Shown: positions 25,393-34,216, numbered from the stretch's first letter. The stretch is DNA of 64,000 nucleotides from Actinomyces glycerinitolerans (GCF_900098745.1 NZ_FQTT01000010.1:200557-264556), one strand, 5' to 3'. Notes: a model not told the origin generated them from the letters alone. A program made the numbers and translations.

Positions 25393-26930
25393 CTCGCGCC
25401 CTCGCTCTCAAGCTCTCCCGATGCGGCGCTCAGCAAGGTGACTGCAGACACGTCGCCATTTAACTCGGCCGATATCTCACCATGTCTCATAACGAGGATC
25501 CGGTCCGCCAGGAAACGGATCTCGTCCAAATCGGTTGAGAACACTATTGCCGAATGCCCCTCGGCCGCGTGATCCAGGATCAACTGGTGTATTTCAGACT
25601 TTGCGCCTACATCCACGCCCTGAGTGGGCTCCTCGGCCAGCAGGATGTCGGGCACCTCTACCAGTTGACGCCCCATAACGACCTTCTGTTGATTACCGCC
25701 GGACAATGCGCCTACCGGAGTCGAGGGACCCGGCGCCTTAATACCCAACCTGCGAATCAGATCGCCCGTCGTTCTCCGCTCGTGTCGGTCATCGAATATG
25801 CCCAGGCGGGAGAAGAACGGCAGGTGACTGGCGGAGACATTGAAGGCGAGGCTCTTGGGCTGAAACACGCCCTGCAGTTTCCGGTTTCTGGGGAGCATGG
25901 CCAGGCCCAGTCGCATGGCACTCCGTGGTGAACGTATCCGCACCAGTTCGCCTTTGACCCTGATATCGCCGCCGTCGGGGGGAGTAACACCGAAGAGAAC
26001 GCGCGCAAGCTCCGTCGTGCCCGAACCAATGAGGCCGTACACACCGACGATTTCGCCTCGATGCAGCTGAAAGCTGACATTGTCGAGCCGTTTTCCCTGC
26101 GCGAGGGATGAGACTTCTAGCACGACGTCGTCGGTCGCGGCACTGCGCCTGTCTGAACGATCGGCGATCTCGAACTTGTCGCCCACCATGGCCTGCGCGA
26201 TCTTGGCCGGAGACATCTCCTCGGTGGCGTAAGTCCCAATGACGGAACCGTCACGCATTACGGTGATCCTATCGGTGATGCGCCCCAACTCGTCCAATCT
26301 GTGCGATATATATATCACGCCTATGCCTTCGTCGCGCAGGCCCCTGATAATATCGAATAGGCGCTCGATCTCCGTATTCGTTAGGATGGCCGACGGCTCA
26401 TCCAGGATGAGCAGGCGGACGTCCACTGCGAATGCCTTCGCTATGGATACCAACTGCTGCTCCCCTACGGGAAGATCTCCAACCCGACTGTGCATGATTT
26501 CGGGGTCCAGCTTCAGGCGACTCAGTAGCCTTTCGACTGTCTTTTGCTGACTCGTCCAGTCGACCCGGCCCATACGGGTCTCCTCGCGGCCTAGGAATAT
26601 GTTTTCGGCCACGGACAGGTCGGCAAACAGCTCTGGCTCCTGATACACCGGCGACACTCCTGCGGCGAGCGCGGACTGCGTATCCCCTAGAACGATCGGT
26701 TGCCCATGTATTAGCACGGCGCCCCGGTCCGGGGTCTCGGCCCCGCTGATCATTTTTATCAGGGTAGACTTCCCCGCTCCGTTCTCACCAACCAGTCCGT
26801 GTACCTCGCCGGCACGAACAGACCAGTTGACGTTCCGAAGCGCATGAACGCCGCCGTAACGCTTGTCGACTCCCCGAACCTCCAGTATTTGCTCTTCGGA
26901 AGGCATGTCTTCACTTCCAGTCTTCGGCAT
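25389..26930 (-). CDS. CUT2 sugar ABC ATPase with two nucleotide-binding domains
   Basis: The 513-residue protein carries two ABC domains in tandem. Domain 1 has Walker A GENGAGKST, a signature LPVGEQQLVSIAKAFA and Walker B LLILDEPSA. Domain 2 has a degenerate Walker A (GLIGSGTTELARVLFG), the signature LSGGNQQKV and Walker B ILLAEEPTQGVDVG, the usual asymmetric pattern of RbsA/RhaT/LsrA. I choose the ATG at 26930 with a G-rich Shine-Dalgarno; an ATG at 26906 (MPSEEQILEV) is also possible. The frame to 27158 overlaps the binding-protein gene and is not coding. It provides energy to the two downstream permeases. Confidence 0.93.
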   Translation of the reverse strand: MPKTGSEDMPSEEQILEVRGVDKRYGGVHALRNVNWSVRAGEVHGLVGENGAGKSTLIKMISGAETPDRGAVLIHGQPIVLGDTQSALAAGVSPVYQEPELFADLSVAENIFLGREETRMGRVDWTSQQKTVERLLSRLKLDPEIMHSRVGDLPVGEQQLVSIAKAFAVDVRLLILDEPSAILTNTEIERLFDIIRGLRDEGIGVIYISHRLDELGRITDRITVMRDGSVIGTYATEEMSPAKIAQAMVGDKFEIADRSDRRSAATDDVVLEVSSLAQGKRLDNVSFQLHRGEIVGVYGLIGSGTTELARVLFGVTPPDGGDIRVKGELVRIRSPRSAMRLGLAMLPRNRKLQGVFQPKSLAFNVSASHLPFFSRLGIFDDRHERRTTGDLIRRLGIKAPGPSTPVGALSGGNQQKVVMGRQLVEVPDILLAEEPTQGVDVGAKSEIHQLILDHAAEGHSAIVFSTDLDEIRFLADRILVMRHGEISAELNGDVSAVTLLSAASGELESEGAR

Positions 26931-26949
26931 ATTCGCCCCCCCATGCTCC

Positions 26950-26988
26950 CCATGGTGTGCGCGACCGTGGCGACCGCGCACACCATGG
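26950..26988 (-). promoter_or_regulatory. Intercistronic hairpin between binding protein and ATPase genes
   Basis: A perfect 14-bp stem (CCATGGTGTGCGCG at 26950-26963 with 26975-26988) and an 11-nt loop lie between the binding-protein stop (27002) and ATPase start (26930). Hairpins here are common after binding-protein genes and keep that part of the mRNA more abundant. Confidence 0.75.
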
Positions 26989-27001
26989 TTCACGAAGCGA
27001 G

Positions 27002-28036
27002 TCAGTAGTCGTAGTCCCCCGCGTTCTCCTCGGTCAGAATCAAAGGTTCTCCCATGACCAGTGTCTGCGACGCCTCGTCGTACGTCACGCCGGGAATCCT
27101 GCCCACGTCCTGAGTTGCTTCGAAGGACTCGCCCTGTGCCAGCTTCCAGCCGGCCCATGCCGTCAGATATCCGAGGTTCTCAACGTCCCACAGCACCGAT
27201 GAGCTTGCCGAACCGTCCTCTAGGTACGGCAGCATGGCCTGCGGCGTTCCAACGCCAACCGTGGCGATCTCACCCGTCTTGCCAGACTCCTGTACCGCCT
27301 GCGCAACCCCGGGTGCGGACGTTGTACAGACCCCGACCAGTCCCTTGAGGTCCGGATATGCGTTGATAAGGTTCTTGGCCATGGTGACGGCCTTCGCTTG
27401 GTCCTCATCGGCATAGACGGTGTCGACAATCTCCATGTCTGGATAGTCGGTGGCGGCCTTGTCCTTGAACACCTCGATCCACGCGTTGAGGTTGGCCGCG
27501 GTCTGGCCGCACGACACGATCGCGATCTGCCCCTCTCCGTCAATCGGCTCCGCCATTTGTTCCAGCAGTGCCGTGCCAATAGCCTCCTCCGTGGCTTGAG
27601 TCACGAATACTTCGCGCGAAGACGACGAGGCGTCCGTGTCCGCCGTTCCGACCTTTATTCCTTGGTCTTGGGCCTCGGTGATCAAGGGCGCCATGGAGTC
27701 GGGGTCGTTGGGCGCAATCAGCAGCGCGTCCACCTTCTGCTGCATCAAAGAACGAACAACTTCGCTCTGCGCGGCGGGATCAGCCGTGTTCGGTCCTGAA
27801 TAGACCCAGTTGAAGCCGAATTCCTCGGCGGCGTCGGCGCCGCCGGTATTCATGGCCTCGAAGAAGGGAATACCCTGGATCTTAGGCACGAATGCAACGG
27901 AAACCGATGTTCCGTCGGCTGTGCCGCCGCCGGCTCCGCTCGACGAGCCTCCGCCGTTACCGCCGGCGCAACCTGCGACTGCCAGCGCGAGGCATGTGGC
28001 GCCTGCCGCCGCTGCCATACCTAGACGATGTTTCAT
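27002..28036 (-). CDS. CUT2 sugar-binding lipoprotein (RhaS/LsrB-like)
   Basis: The 344-residue periplasmic-binding-type lipoprotein has the signal MKHRLGMAAAAGATCLALAV and lipobox VAGC, then a Gly/Ser linker. The mature part VSVAFVPKIQGIPFFEAMNT and VDALLIAPNDPDSMAPLI is typical of the RbsB/RhaS/LsrB group. I choose the ATG at 28036 with GGAGGACAG upstream. It is the first gene of the importer cluster (binding protein, ATPase, two permeases, LacI, isomerase). The sugar could be rhamnose-like or another monosaccharide; an AI-2 role is less likely because lsrK, lsrF and lsrG-like genes are absent from the window. Confidence 0.9.
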   Translation of the reverse strand: MKHRLGMAAAAGATCLALAVAGCAGGNGGGSSSGAGGGTADGTSVSVAFVPKIQGIPFFEAMNTGGADAAEEFGFNWVYSGPNTADPAAQSEVVRSLMQQKVDALLIAPNDPDSMAPLITEAQDQGIKVGTADTDASSSSREVFVTQATEEAIGTALLEQMAEPIDGEGQIAIVSCGQTAANLNAWIEVFKDKAATDYPDMEIVDTVYADEDQAKAVTMAKNLINAYPDLKGLVGVCTTSAPGVAQAVQESGKTGEIATVGVGTPQAMLPYLEDGSASSSVLWDVENLGYLTAWAGWKLAQGESFEATQDVGRIPGVTYDEASQTLVMGEPLILTEENAGDYDY

Positions 28037-28459
28037 GTCTGTCCTCCATCGCCACGTTCCCACAAGCTCCCCGATGAGCATGCGACTGGCTGCACCGATC
28101 CCTCTTTGGACCGGTTCAAAAGTGTGGCGTGATCCAGTGTGCACCAGGAGACACGGACGTGTCAACAGGTCACTTCGCGAGCATCGCCCCGGCGAGGTTT
28201 GTCTGATCGTGATACATTCAACTGGTGCGGATCCGACGGCCGCCGTTCAGGAGCAACCTCCCGCGCTCATGCCGCAAATCGGCGCAGCACGAACGGCGAC
28301 TCCAGGGACGGCACCTGCACCGATGTGCAGCAGCACGTCTTGCTAGCCCGCCCCGCCAACGGGGATGATGCGTTTAGCGACTCCGGCGGACACACCACCG
28401 GCCGGGCGAAAACCAATCACAGCGCCTGTCGCACAGACAACCGACAAAGGAGTTAGTCC
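28037..28459. promoter_or_regulatory. Divergent region between the CUT2 importer and transketolase
   Basis: This 423-nt spacer has no credible gene. The left part carries a LacI-type operator (28105-28120). The right end carries the transketolase Shine-Dalgarno (AAAGGAG). I see nothing else convincing. Confidence 0.6.
28105..28120. promoter_or_regulatory. LacI-type operator upstream of the CUT2 binding-protein gene
   Basis: TTTGGACCGGTTCAAA is a 16-bp palindrome with one mismatched pair and a CG centre. It lies about 70-85 nt upstream of the binding-protein ATG, where it could repress the importer operon through the LacI protein at 22292-23308. Confidence 0.65.
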
Positions 28460-30544
28460 ATGACCACCGAGCCCCTCGCGCTCACCGACCTCGACCTCAA
28501 GGCCATCAACGTCGCCAAGGCGCTGGCCGCCGACGCCGTGGAGGCGGCGGGCTCCGGTCACCCCGGCACTGCGATCTCGTTGGCGCCCGTGGCACACCTG
28601 CTCTACCAGCACGAACTGCGCCACGACCCGTCCGACCCGAACTGGCTCGGCCGCGACCGCTTCGTCCTGTCCGCCGGGCATGCCTCCCTGTTGCAGTACT
28701 GCCAGCTGTTCCTGACCGGCTACGACATCCCGGTGGAGGGGTTCACCCACTTCCGCTCCTCCGCCGGCCTGCCCGGACACCCCGAGTACGGGCACACCCC
28801 CGGCATCGAGACCACCACCGGTCCGCTGGGCGCAGGCTTCTCCAACGCCGTCGGACTGGCCATGGCGGCCCGCCGCGAGCACGGCCTGTTCGAGCCCGAT
28901 GCCGCCGACGGCACCTCCCTGTTCGACCACTTCGTCTACACGATCATGGGCGACGGCTGTATGCAGGAGGGCGTCGCCTCCGAGGCCGCCTCCCTGGCCG
29001 GCACCCTGCAGCTGGGCAACCTGATCGCCATCTACGACGACAACGACATCTCCATCGAGGGCGACACCGACATCTCCTTCACCGAAGATCCCTCCGCCCG
29101 TTTCGAGGCCTACGGCTGGCAGGTGCTCGACGTCGACTGGAAGGCCGGCGGCACCTACCACGAGGACCTGCAGGCCCTGCACGAGGCGCTGGTGACCGCC
29201 CGCGCCGAGACCAAGCGGCCCACCATGATCCGCCTGCACACGATCATCGCCTGGCCCTCCCCCACCAAGCAAGGGTCGGAGTCCTCCCACGGCGCCAAGC
29301 TCGGCGCCGAGGAGCTGGCCGGGCTGAAGACCGCCCTGGGCCTGGACCCGCAGGCTACCTTCCAGCTGCCCGACGACGTCGTCGCCTTCACCCGCTCGCA
29401 CGCCGCCGAGCGCGCCGCGGCCGCCCGCGCCGACTGGGACGCCCGCCTGGCCGCCTGGCAGCAGAACTCCCCCGAGCAGGCCGCCCTGTTGGAGCGCCTG
29501 CGCGCCGGCAAGCTGGATGAGGGTCTGGACGCCGCACTGCCGGTGTGGGAGGTCGGGGAGGCCCTGGCCACCCGCGCCGCTTCCGGCAAGACACTGACGG
29601 CCCTGGCGCCGGTCGCCCCGGAGCTGTGGGGCGGGTCGGCCGACCTGGCCGGCTCGAACAACACCACCATGGCCGGTGAGCCCTCCTTCCTGCCCGCCGA
29701 CCTGGCCCAGGCCGACGGCGATGGCCCTTACGGGCGCACGCTGCACTTCGGCATCCGTGAACACGCCATGGGCGGGATCCTCAACGGCATCGCCCTGGAC
29801 CGCCTGACCCGCCCGTACGGCGGCACCTTCATGGTGTTCTCCGACTACATGCGTCCCGCCGTGCGCCTGGCGGCGCTGATGGGCCTGGGCTCCATCTTCG
29901 TCTGGACGCACGACTCCATCGGCGTGGGCGAGGACGGCCCCACCCACCAGCCGATCGAGCACCTGGCCGCGCTGCGCGCCATCCCCGGACTCGCCGTCGT
30001 CCGTCCCGCCGACGCCAATGAGACGGCAGCCGCCTGGGCGGAGATCCTGCGCCGCCCGGAGGGCCCGGCCGGAATCGTGCTGTCTCGGCAGAACCTGACC
30101 GTGCACGCCGACGCCGAGACCGCCCGCGCCGGCGTCGGCCGTGGCGCCTACGTGCTGGCCGAGGCCACCGACGCCGCCGGCGCCGAGGTCGCCCCCGCGG
30201 CGATCCTGATCGCCACCGGCTCCGAGGTGGGCGTCGCCATGGACGCCCGCGAGGTGCTGCAGGCCGAGGGCACGCCCACCCGCGTGGTCTCCGCCCCCTG
30301 CCTGGAGTGGTTCGCCCAGCAGGACGAGGCCTACCGGGCCTCGGTGCTGCCCGAGGCGGGCGTGCGGGTCTCGGTGGAGGCGGGCATTGCCATGGGTTGG
30401 CGTGAGGTGGTCGGCGCAGACGGTGAGATCGTCTCCCTGGACCACTTCGGCGCCTCTGCGCCCGGCGCGCAGCTGTTCGAGGAGTATGGCTTCACCGGCG
30501 AGGCGGTGGCGGCGCGGGTACGCGACGCCCTGGCTCGCGCCTGA
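28460..30544 (+). CDS. tkt: Transketolase
   Basis: This 694-residue thiamine-diphosphate enzyme of the pentose phosphate pathway moves two-carbon units between ketose and aldose phosphates in the cytoplasm. The sequence has the N-terminal AGSGHPGTAISLAP, the ThDP motif GDGCMQEGVASEAASLAGTL and the later GLGSIFVWTHDSIGVGEDGPTHQP with catalytic residues, plus a C-terminal domain. Length matches bacterial transketolases. The ATG at 28460 follows AAAGGAG. No transaldolase or zwf gene follows, unlike many actinobacterial tkt operons; the next features are non-coding repeats. It could serve pentose use together with the neighbouring sugar clusters. Confidence 0.96.
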   Translation: MTTEPLALTDLDLKAINVAKALAADAVEAAGSGHPGTAISLAPVAHLLYQHELRHDPSDPNWLGRDRFVLSAGHASLLQYCQLFLTGYDIPVEGFTHFRSSAGLPGHPEYGHTPGIETTTGPLGAGFSNAVGLAMAARREHGLFEPDAADGTSLFDHFVYTIMGDGCMQEGVASEAASLAGTLQLGNLIAIYDDNDISIEGDTDISFTEDPSARFEAYGWQVLDVDWKAGGTYHEDLQALHEALVTARAETKRPTMIRLHTIIAWPSPTKQGSESSHGAKLGAEELAGLKTALGLDPQATFQLPDDVVAFTRSHAAERAAAARADWDARLAAWQQNSPEQAALLERLRAGKLDEGLDAALPVWEVGEALATRAASGKTLTALAPVAPELWGGSADLAGSNNTTMAGEPSFLPADLAQADGDGPYGRTLHFGIREHAMGGILNGIALDRLTRPYGGTFMVFSDYMRPAVRLAALMGLGSIFVWTHDSIGVGEDGPTHQPIEHLAALRAIPGLAVVRPADANETAAAWAEILRRPEGPAGIVLSRQNLTVHADAETARAGVGRGAYVLAEATDAAGAEVAPAAILIATGSEVGVAMDAREVLQAEGTPTRVVSAPCLEWFAQQDEAYRASVLPEAGVRVSVEAGIAMGWREVVGADGEIVSLDHFGASAPGAQLFEEYGFTGEAVAARVRDALARA

Positions 30545-30569
30545 CGAACCACTCCCTCACTTCGCTGAG

Positions 30570-30607
30570 GCGCGGGCGGACGACCTTTGCCGGCGGTTCG
30601 CCCGCGC
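30570..30607 (+). terminator. Terminator candidate 1 after transketolase
   Basis: 9-bp perfect outer stem (GCGCGGGCG with CGCCCGCGC), loop 20 nt, 26 nt past the tkt stop. Confidence 0.55.
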
Positions 30608-30626
30608 TTGACGAACGTCCGCCATG

Positions 30627-30669
30627 GCGTGGGTGAGCCACCTGCCTCAGCCGGTGCGCTCGCCCACGC
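30627..30669 (+). terminator. Terminator candidate 2 after transketolase
   Basis: 12-nt arms (GCGTGGGTGAGC with GCTCGCCCACGC) pair with one G-T; loop 19 nt. Confidence 0.5.
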
Positions 30670-30727
30670 CCGTTCGGCATGTCTACCCACCCGGTCTCGA
30701 CGCTCCCGCTCAAGACGCACCGGGCCG

Positions 30728-30857
30728 CATTCCACGACCCCCGGCGTTGTTCCACGACCTTGGTGTACGTTGCACGACCCCGGGGTGGTCGTGGAAAGCA
30801 CACCGAGGTCGTGCAGTGCGGCCCGAGGTCGTGAAATGCGGCCCGAGGTCGTGCACT
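30728..30857. repeat. 20-bp-period array with central inversion (CACGACC family)
   Basis: Three CACGACC cores start at 30733, 30753 and 30773, exactly 20 bp apart. They are followed by four inverted cores, GGTCGTG, starting at 30787, 30807, 30827 and 30847, also 20 bp apart. The flanks are partly conserved (TGCGGCCCGA). The array lies in the 773-nt gene-free stretch between tkt and the iron-transport ATPase, which holds nothing else but hairpins and a second array. Confidence 0.85.
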
Positions 30858-31061
30858 GCGACCCCCGACCGCGGAACGCGCCGGGCACCGCCGGTGTGCC
30901 CGCACCTAGGTCGTGTTGTGTGAGTCGTTTGTGCCGGTGGGTCGGTGCTGGCGATGTGGGTGGTGGTCTGGTAGCGGATGGCGAGTTCGTCGTATCTGGT
31001 GGCTACGGCGCCCCAGCTTGAGTGGGCTGTGTGCGCCCGTCGAAGGGGGCGAGTGGGTCTT

Positions 31062-31268
31062 GCACCGCCCCGGTTGGACCGCCCACGCCCCGGTTGGACC
31101 GCCCACGCCCCGGTTGGACCGCCCACGCCCCGGTTGGACCGCCCACGCCCCGGTTGGACCGCCCACGCCCCGGTTGGACCGCCCACGCCCCGTTGGACCG
31201 CTGTAACCGGCGGCTACGGCGGTCCAACGGGGGAACAGGGGTCCAACCGGGGGAACAGCGGTCCAACT
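31062..31268. repeat. 20-bp-period array with central inversion (GGTTGGACC family)
   Basis: Seven tandem copies of the unit GCCCACGCCCCGGTTGGACC lie at 31062-31199 (five perfect 20-mers at 31081-31180, a variant first copy and a last copy one base short). They are followed by three inverted copies (GGTCCAACcGGGGGAACAG type) at 31221-31268, also with a 20-21 bp period. No spacers, no cas genes. Confidence 0.9.
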
Positions 31269-31317
31269 GACCGGCTCAAAAACCACACACCGCCACCCAA
31301 GCACTTACACAACAGAC

Positions 31318-32070
31318 CTAGTAGCAGGCGAGCGGCCCCGATGGGCCCTCGATCACCTGGATGGGGGTGCCGAAGACGGCGGTGAGCACGTCGTCGCGCA
31401 TGATCTCCGCCGGCGGGCCGAAGCGAAACACGCTCCCGTCCTTCAGGGCGCAGATGCGGTCGGCGTAGCGGGCCGCGAAGTTGATGTCGTGCAGCACGAT
31501 CAGCACGGTGCGGCCGAATTCCTTCGCGGCGCGCTCCAGGTGGTTCATCATCTCCACGCTGTGGGCGATGTCGAGGTTGTTCAGGGGCTCGTCCAGCAGC
31601 ACGTAGTCGGTCTCCTGGCACAGCACCATGGCCACGTAGGCGCGCTGCCGCTGCCCGCCGGACAGCTCATCCAGGTGACGCCCCTCCAAGTCGCCCAGAG
31701 CGAAGAAGTCGATGTAGCGGGAGATGATGCGCTCGTCGTCGGCCGTGAGCCGCCCGTGGGAATAGGGGAAGCGCCCGAAGCCCACCAGTTGACGCACGGT
31801 GAGCCGGGTGATGAAGTGGTTCTCCTGCCGCAGGATGGACAGCACCCGGGCCAGGTCCGCCGACTTGGTGGAGGACACATCCAGCCCGGCCACACGCACG
31901 GCGCCCTCGTCAATGCCCAGCAGCCGCCCCACCATGGTCAGCAGGGTGGACTTGCCCGCCCCGTTGGGGCCGATGAAGGCGGTGATCCCGCCGGCGGGCA
32001 GCTCCAGGCTGACCGGCCCGATGACAACCTCGGGGTTGTAGACCTTGCGCACCCGGTCCAGTTCGATCAC
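31318..32070 (-). CDS. Siderophore-iron ABC transporter ATPase
   Basis: The 250-residue ATPase of a FecCDE/YclP-type importer has Walker A GPNGAGKST, Q-loop region SILRQENHF, signature LSGGQRQRAYVAMVL, Walker B YVLLDEPLNNLD and the His switch VLIVLHDINFA. The start is a GTG at 32070, with AAGGGG upstream and a 4-nt overlap with the permease stop. The open frame continues far upstream (to 33021) only because the overlapping permease gene is GC-rich; that part is not coding. It is the last gene of the iron operon. Confidence 0.94.
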   Translation of the reverse strand: MIELDRVRKVYNPEVVIGPVSLELPAGGITAFIGPNGAGKSTLLTMVGRLLGIDEGAVRVAGLDVSSTKSADLARVLSILRQENHFITRLTVRQLVGFGRFPYSHGRLTADDERIISRYIDFFALGDLEGRHLDELSGGQRQRAYVAMVLCQETDYVLLDEPLNNLDIAHSVEMMNHLERAAKEFGRTVLIVLHDINFAARYADRICALKDGSVFRFGPPAEIMRDDVLTAVFGTPIQVIEGPSGPLACY

Positions 32071-33194
32071 AGGCGCCCCTTTCTGAGCACGACGACGAGG
32101 AACACCGAGCCGCCCACCAGCTCGATGATGATGGAGACGACGCCCTGGGCGTAGAACATGTGCCGCATGACGAAGTAGGCGCCCGTGAGCACGAGCAGTC
32201 CCAGGCTGGCAGCCATGGGGAACAGGTAGCGGTGGTCGTAGGTGCCCGACAGCTGGTAGGACAGGGTCGCCACCAGGAAGCCGAGGAAGGTCATGGGGCC
32301 GACCAGCGCCGTCGAAGTGGCCATGAGCACCGAGACCAGCACCAACACGGCGATGGTGGCGCGGGTGTGGTTCAGCCCCAGAGTGGTGGCGGTGTCCCGC
32401 CCCAGGGCGAGCACATTGAGCCGGCGCGAGTACGCCAGCAGTGCGGCACTCGCCACCACCGCCAGGGGGATGGCGATCGGGTAGTAGTCGGGGTCGGCAT
32501 TGGCGATGGAGCCGAACAGTCGGGCGGAGAGCAGGTCGAACTCGCTGGGCGTGAGCAGGCGCTGCATGAAGGTGGTCAGGCTCCCCAGGGCCGAGCCGAT
32601 CACGACGCCGATCAGCAGCATCGAGTACAGGTTGCGCGCGCCGCCGGTCAGCAGCCAGGAGTACAGCAGCAGGGACAGCCCCACCATGAGCGCCAGCCGC
32701 AGGGCGAACATGGACGCAGTACGGGTGGCGGCCAGGCCGGTGGCCCCGAAGAAGAAAATGGTGGCGGTCTGGATGGTCCGGTACAGGGACTCGAATCCCA
32801 TGAGCGACGGCGTGATGATGCGGTTGCCGGTTGCGGTCTGGAAGGCGACGGTGGCCATGGCCTGGCATACGGCCACCACGATCATGGCGACTACGGCGTC
32901 CAGGCGCCGCTGGGCGATGAGCCAGAAGCCGCGGCTGCCCGGTTCCATCGGGTTCTTCCACACCAGCAGGCCGACGGCGAAGCAGACCGCCAGGCCGGTG
33001 ACCGCCAGGTAGGTCAGCCACCAGCGACGGCGGGCAGCCGGGTTAGGGAAGGCGCCGGAGCGGCGGACGACGGCGGGACTGCGCGTGGCCGCGTCGGCGT
33101 CGGTGGGGGCGCCCGGCGTCGTGCCGGCGCTGCGGGTGGTCGGGCCGACGTCGGGGCGGCCCGCGGTCGGCGCGGCGGAAGCTCCGAGACTCAT
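32067..33194 (-). CDS. Siderophore-iron ABC permease (FecCD family), second subunit
   Basis: The 375-residue permease has an unusual N-terminal cytoplasmic extension of about 55 residues rich in Ala, Thr, Pro and Gly, then about nine to ten hydrophobic helices. Family features: NRIITPSLMGFESLYRTIQT, MLLIGVVIGSALGS, LGRDTATTLGLNHTR and VGPMTFLGFLVATLS. The ATG at 33194 is 2 nt before the stop of the preceding permease. It pairs with that permease and the ATPase. The closest well-known architecture is YclNOPQ/FatBCDE (catecholate or petrobactin-type uptake); the siderophore is not known. Confidence 0.92.
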   Translation of the reverse strand: MSLGASAAPTAGRPDVGPTTRSAGTTPGAPTDADAATRSPAVVRRSGAFPNPAARRRWWLTYLAVTGLAVCFAVGLLVWKNPMEPGSRGFWLIAQRRLDAVVAMIVVAVCQAMATVAFQTATGNRIITPSLMGFESLYRTIQTATIFFFGATGLAATRTASMFALRLALMVGLSLLLYSWLLTGGARNLYSMLLIGVVIGSALGSLTTFMQRLLTPSEFDLLSARLFGSIANADPDYYPIAIPLAVVASAALLAYSRRLNVLALGRDTATTLGLNHTRATIAVLVLVSVLMATSTALVGPMTFLGFLVATLSYQLSGTYDHRYLFPMAASLGLLVLTGAYFVMRHMFYAQGVVSIIIELVGGSVFLVVVLRKGRL

Positions 33195-33196
33195 GC

Positions 33197-34216
33197 TCAG
33201 CCCTTCCCGGTTTGGCGGATGATCAGGGCGATGAACACCGCGGCCCCCACCAGGCCGAGAATCACGGACACCGGTATCTCGAAGGGGGCGATGACGGTAC
33301 GAGCGAGCAGGTCGCAGGCGGTGATCAAGCCGATCCCCACCAAGCACACCCAGGGCAGGTTGGAGCGCAGGTCGTCCCCACGGCGCATGGACACCAGGTT
33401 GGGGACGATCAACCCCAGGAAGGGCAGCGAGCCGACCACCACGGTGACGGTGCCCGTGGCCACGGCCACCAGCCCGGTGCCGATCAGCACCGTGCGCCGG
33501 TAGTCGACGCCGATGTTCGTGGCGACGTCCTCCCCCAGGCCAACGGCGGTCAGGTGGTCGGCGTAGTAGAAGATCGCCGCCACGACCGCCACCACGATCC
33601 ACATCACCTCGTACTGGCCCCGGTACACCGACGTGAAGCTGCCCTGGAACCACACGCCCAGGGATTGCAGCATGTCGGTCTGAAGCGCGAAGAAGGTAGA
33701 CACCGCGCTGACCACCGCCCCCAGCATCATGCCGATGATCGGCACCAGCAGCGAGGAGCGCAGGGAGACCCGGCGCAGCAGCAGGAAGAACACCATGGTG
33801 CCGATGAATGAGGCGGTGACGGCGCCGGCCATTCGCCCCAACACGCTGGCGCGCGGGAAGACCACCATCACCGTCAACAGGCCCAGGCCGGCCCATTCGG
33901 TGGTGCCGGTGGTGGTCGGCTCCACGAATCGGTTCTGGGTGATCAGCTGCATGACCAGGCCGGACATGCTCATGGCGGCCCCGGCCAAAACCAGCGCGAG
34001 CGTGCGGGGGACGCGGACGTTGCGGAACATCTCCCAGCCGTCCGCGTGGGACAGGATGGAGTACTGGCCGGTAGCCAGGCTTAGGCCCAGCAGGGCCAGT
34101 ACCGCCAGCAGCCCGACCGCGAGCCCCCGGCTGACCAGGGGCTCGCGGGTGCGGGCGGCGGTATCGGTCGCGTCACTGGGCGGCGCGCCCGACCTTGAGA
34201 GCTGCCGGGTGCTCAG
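33197..34216 (-). CDS. Siderophore-iron ABC permease (FecCD family), first subunit, probable CTG start
   Basis: The ATG at 34030 would begin at MFRNVRVPRTL and lose the first transmembrane helix. The frame stays open for 62 more codons upstream and encodes RGLAVGLLAVLALLGLSLAT, a normal first helix, plus the FecCD-typical W..FRNVRVPR. No ATG, GTG or TTG occurs in this stretch. The best start is the CTG at 34216, which overlaps the binding-protein stop (CTGA) and has AAGGGG 7 nt upstream. That gives 339 residues, the usual length. Other landmarks: LVMQLITQNRFVEPTTTGTTEW and GSLPFLGLIVPNLV. Confidence 0.88.
   Translation of the reverse strand: MSTRQLSRSGAPPSDATDTAARTREPLVSRGLAVGLLAVLALLGLSLATGQYSILSHADGWEMFRNVRVPRTLALVLAGAAMSMSGLVMQLITQNRFVEPTTTGTTEWAGLGLLTVMVVFPRASVLGRMAGAVTASFIGTMVFFLLLRRVSLRSSLLVPIIGMMLGAVVSAVSTFFALQTDMLQSLGVWFQGSFTSVYRGQYEVMWIVVAVVAAIFYYADHLTAVGLGEDVATNIGVDYRRTVLIGTGLVAVATGTVTVVVGSLPFLGLIVPNLVSMRRGDDLRSNLPWVCLVGIGLITACDLLARTVIAPFEIPVSVILGLVGAAVFIALIIRQTGKG

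Noticed and set aside
21280..28036. AI-2 (Lsr) quorum-signal uptake system
   Set aside because: The importer type fits, but no lsrK, lsrF or lsrG-like gene is present. A sugar importer with isomerase is the simpler reading.
28343..30445. 700-residue open frame antisense to transketolase
   Set aside because: Gly/Val/Gln-rich shadow of the GC-rich tkt gene; no domain, no Shine-Dalgarno.
30731..31206. Small open frames across the repeat arrays between tkt and the iron operon
   Set aside because: Their peptides are simply the translated repeats (for example WTAHAPVGPPTPRLD); no start signals.
31062..31268. CRISPR array
   Set aside because: Units are contiguous with no variable spacers, units flip orientation, and no cas genes are present.
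31318..33021. 567-residue frame covering the iron ATPase and part of the permease
   Set aside because: Only the part from the GTG at 32070 codes for the ATPase. Upstream it is a shadow of the permease gene.
32160..33503. 447-residue forward frame opposite the iron permeases
   Set aside because: Antisense shadow, Gln/Gly/His-rich, with no recognisable domain.
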